Shown here: in pieces, positions 8,311 to 10,361 of the stretch
Layout: every line of letters begins with the position of its first letter
How positions within the stretch are numbered: position 1 is the stretch's first letter
From: Pinguiococcus pyrenoidosus
Lineage: Eukaryota > Sar > Pinguiophyceae > Pinguiochrysidales > Pinguiochrysidaceae
DNA: 10,361 nucleotides
Assembly (NCBI GenBank): GCA_019677205.1
Contig: JAAMXY010002779.1
Location: 1 to 10,361 of the forward strand
Reading direction: 5' to 3'
Notes under the pieces: generated by a model
Told to the model about the DNA's origin: nothing
Databases searched by the model: none
Seen by the model: only the letters and a program-made list of their open reading frames with translations
Position numbers and translations under genes: made by a program

Positions 8311-8959
8311 CCCATGATCCCTTCCAAGCAGGGACCTGCTCACGCGACACCGGCTGGCATTGGTCAGGTCGAGCAGCGTTCCTGAAGGAAAGAGATGACG
8401 GGGTCATCGACGAGCACGCTTGAAATGAACGTCACCTCGTCCAGAAGGACTTGGGCGGGTGGCCACGAAAAGGGATTGCTGTTCCGCAGGCAGACGTGGG
8501 CATTCTGCCCTTGCACCAAAGCAAGGGTTTGAGCATGGTTCGCACTACGCAGGGAACCACCGACGTGTCCTTGGGTCACTGGGAAGCGCTTTTGATTGGT
8601 TGATGCCTTAGGGGCATCGAGCATCCGAAGGCCGCGCTTCCGTGGCGCGAGGTATACGTGGTGGTCTCCAGTCGCTGTGGGCGCTTAGGCAGAAGAGAGT
8701 CTGGCAATAGTATCAGGCAGTTGAAGGTAGTGAGTTCACTTAGAAGATTACTATCGGGGTCCGATTTTGGATGTGCAGATGTGGCTGCAGAGTTGCCGCT
8801 GACCTATTATGCGAGGGGACAATAAGCTTCCGCCTTCGATTATGCTTGCGTCGTCCTTCATGTCCAAGCAGCCGCTCTCCCCTCAAAGCGAGGCAGCAGC
8901 GGTTGTCCTCTCAACGCCGCAGTCGCTCTCCCTTCAGACGGTAATCCCCTGAAGAACCT
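8311..8959. other. Convergent spacer with an imperfect direct repeat
   Basis: These 649 bases separate the kinase stop (+) from the stop of the proteasome-like gene (-). I see no convincing gene. An 87-codon reverse-strand frame (8624-8364) starts with ATG but has no recognisable motif. The stretch must contain both 3' untranslated regions. It also holds a perfect 6-bp inverted repeat (GATGCC at 8602-8607, GGCATC at 8613-8618) and an imperfect 20-base direct repeat at 8869-8888 and 8920-8939. Confidence 0.5.
8869..8939. repeat. Imperfect direct repeat pair of about 20 bases
   Basis: CAGCCGCTCTCCCCTCAAAG (8869-8888) and CAGTCGCTCTCCCTTCAGAC (8920-8939) match at 15 of 20 positions, 51 bases apart. 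They lie just past the 3' end of the proteasome-like gene, on its downstream side. Function is unknown; chance similarity in pyrimidine-rich sequence is possible. Confidence 0.4.
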
Positions 8960-10131
8960 TTACGCTTGGCTGGCTAGCAGGAGCCGGTGTATCGCAGCCT
9001 CGAGATCCCCTGCGCCGCCCCCGGCATCTGCGCCGCCATCGCGCTGTCTATCTGCAGCCCCAGTATCTACAATCTCGTGCACGTCCTGGCCGTCGATTTC
9101 GCTGCGAACGAGGTGAACCTCCACTGCGCCCGGTAGGTCGCCCGCCTGTCTGAAGGCTTCCGCGCAAACCGCCGCAAAACGGCGTAGGGCTGCTCCGTTG
9201 GGCGCTTCCGTGAGGAGATCACCACTGTGTTCATCAAGAAAGGCCATGACCCTCCGAGCGCCAGCCTACTCATCAGCAGAACAGATACAGTTGATGATAC
9301 AGCAGAGACAAAAAAAATAATGCCAGAAAGGCGACATGGCCGACTCACCCCAAGCGCACACGCCCTCCATCTCTCCACTAGTCCGCTAGGCTGCACGCTT
9401 ACAAGCTCAGGATCAAGCCTCTGCCTGTCGCGATGAGTGCCCACGATCAAGACGGAGGCTCCGAGCGGTCGCTGAGACACAGCAATGGTAGCCTCGTGGG
9501 CTTTCTCCGCCAGGTACAAGGCTACATCCATCGGGGTTGGATGGTCGTTCCCAGCCATGACCTCATCTTTATCAAGGAGAGGGAGCGGAATGCATCAGCT
9601 AGGAAGCAGACCGCCCGACCCACGCAAAGCAGTGAGGCACCTGCCACAAACTCCCTGCCGGCCTTGACAAGGGCCACTCCATCGACTGCGACGCCCGAGA
9701 AGGCGAGGCCCAGACGCCCTTTTGAGTCAAGCTTTGCGAACTTGAGGCCTGCCGGGACCTGGCGCGTCGCATGAGACCTTGAGAAGGCCAGTTCTGGGTC
9801 TGTGCAGGGCGACGGACACCTACGTTGAGCTCCAACAGCTTCGGCCGCACGGATCCCATGCTCGTCAACACGAGAACCCCCGCGGAATTCGGAAGCGTGA
9901 TTGCCAACACCGGCAAGCCCCGATCCGCTGCCGCCTGCGCATGCTCGAGCTGCAGCAGTCGCCCCTCTGGGTGGAACGTCGTGATCATCGTATTGTATCT
10001 TGGGTGCAGCGAACGGTTGGATCATCGATGGCCTTTTCGGGGGCTGAGAGGACAGAGACGAGACCCTACCGCGTCTCCCGTGCGAAGGACACCGCCAGCA
10101 TCAGTGTCCACGATGCCAGGATCGGCTTCAT
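8960..10131 (-). CDS. Divergent 20S proteasome alpha-type subunit with a leader-like first exon
   Basis: Alpha subunits form the outer gating rings of the 20S proteasome. Five exons, 10131-10070, 9998-9824, 9758-9641, 9566-9349 and 9265-8960 (stop TAA), are joined by GT-AG introns of 71, 65, 74 and 83 bases with consistent phases (2, 0, 1, 0), giving 292 residues. Seen: RYNTMITTFHPEGRLLQLEH (21-40), the alpha N-terminal signature normally close to Tyr-Asp...Thr-x-Phe-Ser-Pro-Glu-Gly-Arg-Leu-x-Gln-Val-Glu-Tyr; LGLAFSGVAVD (95-105); RPLGASVLIVG (151-161); QPSG (about 177-180); and a C-terminal helix region starting near ARRVMAFLDEH, with a Gly/Asp-rich tail. The first 20 residues are a Lys followed by a hydrophobic run ending AVSFARET, resembling a secretory signal peptide. 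Several signature residues are altered, so this is a fast-evolving paralogue or a lineage-specific subunit. I cannot say which of alpha1-alpha7 it is. An internal ATG at 9988 is an alternative start that would lack the Arg-Tyr-Asn residues. Confidence 0.72.
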
Positions 10132-10361
10132 CTCAGCGAGGCCAATCCTTTGGAGAGGAGATGTCGGTTGTGACGAGCCTGCAAGGCGCATAGCCCGCGA
10201 GCGAATTCCCCTCCAGCGCGACAATCAGCTGATTCTTGGCGCCCTTCACACGTCTGATCAGGTTTATAACAATTGCAATATATAAAATTTTTGTATATGT
10301 TGTGGAGTACCCAGAAGTATGGGAAATAATGTGTGTGATTGGATAATCGTGACCGTAGGGA
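10132..10361 (-). promoter_or_regulatory. Upstream region of the proteasome-like gene with an AT-rich tract
   Basis: This lies immediately 5' of the reverse-strand ATG at 10131. A strongly AT-rich patch at about 10262-10302, including TATATAAAATTTTTGTATAT, contrasts with the GC-rich sequence around it and sits some 130-170 bases upstream of the start. It may supply a TATA-like or nucleosome-free promoter element for this gene or for a gene beyond the window edge. No coding sequence was recognised here. Confidence 0.35.

Noticed and set aside
8602-8618. Short hairpin considered as a transcription terminator
   Set aside because: Only a 6-bp stem with no following T-run, and intrinsic terminators of this type are not expected for eukaryotic protein-coding genes.
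9779-10285. 168-codon forward ORF over the proteasome-like gene
   Set aside because: It is antisense to exons with the alpha-subunit signature and shows no family features of its own.

Overview
This window looks like nuclear DNA from a flagellated, intron-bearing unicellular eukaryote, a protist or alga. The reasons are GC-rich coding sequence, phase-consistent GT-AG introns mostly 56-121 bases long, a Kozak-like start (ACCATGG), and clearly eukaryotic families: a ciliary protein, an AGC-type protein kinase and a proteasome alpha-type subunit. I cannot name the species or phylum. No bacterial operon, tRNA, rRNA, CRISPR array or transposon was recognised.

Layout: (1) 1-361 is a leader with an 11-copy perfect 9-bp tandem repeat. 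(2) 362-3255 (+) is a very intron-dense gene, 16 exons in my model, for a GT61/DUF563-like glycosyltransferase. It was rebuilt by chaining splice sites whose phases agree at every junction. (3) 3523-5099 (-) is CFAP91, a radial-spoke-base protein of motile cilia, in two exons and shorter than animal homologues. (4) 5100-6128 is the divergent promoter region between CFAP91 and the kinase. (5) 6129-8310 (+) is a PX-domain AGC kinase in two exons; removing an 82-base intron restores the PX N-terminus and a proper ATG. (6) 8311-8959 is a convergent spacer. (7) 8960-10131 (-) is a divergent 20S proteasome alpha-type subunit in five exons. Its first exon reads like a secretory signal peptide, which is unusual for this cytosolic/nuclear family. 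(8) 10132-10361 is its upstream region with an AT-rich tract.

The four genes alternate in strand (+,-,+,-) and show no common pathway. They appear to be independently transcribed neighbours, two convergent pairs flanking one divergent pair. The observations most worth following are the leader-bearing proteasome-like subunit, the repeat plus 2-bp frame break just upstream of the glycosyltransferase, and the compact CFAP91. All gene models come from reading the sequence by eye; no similarity search or transcript data were available, and family comparisons are from general knowledge.
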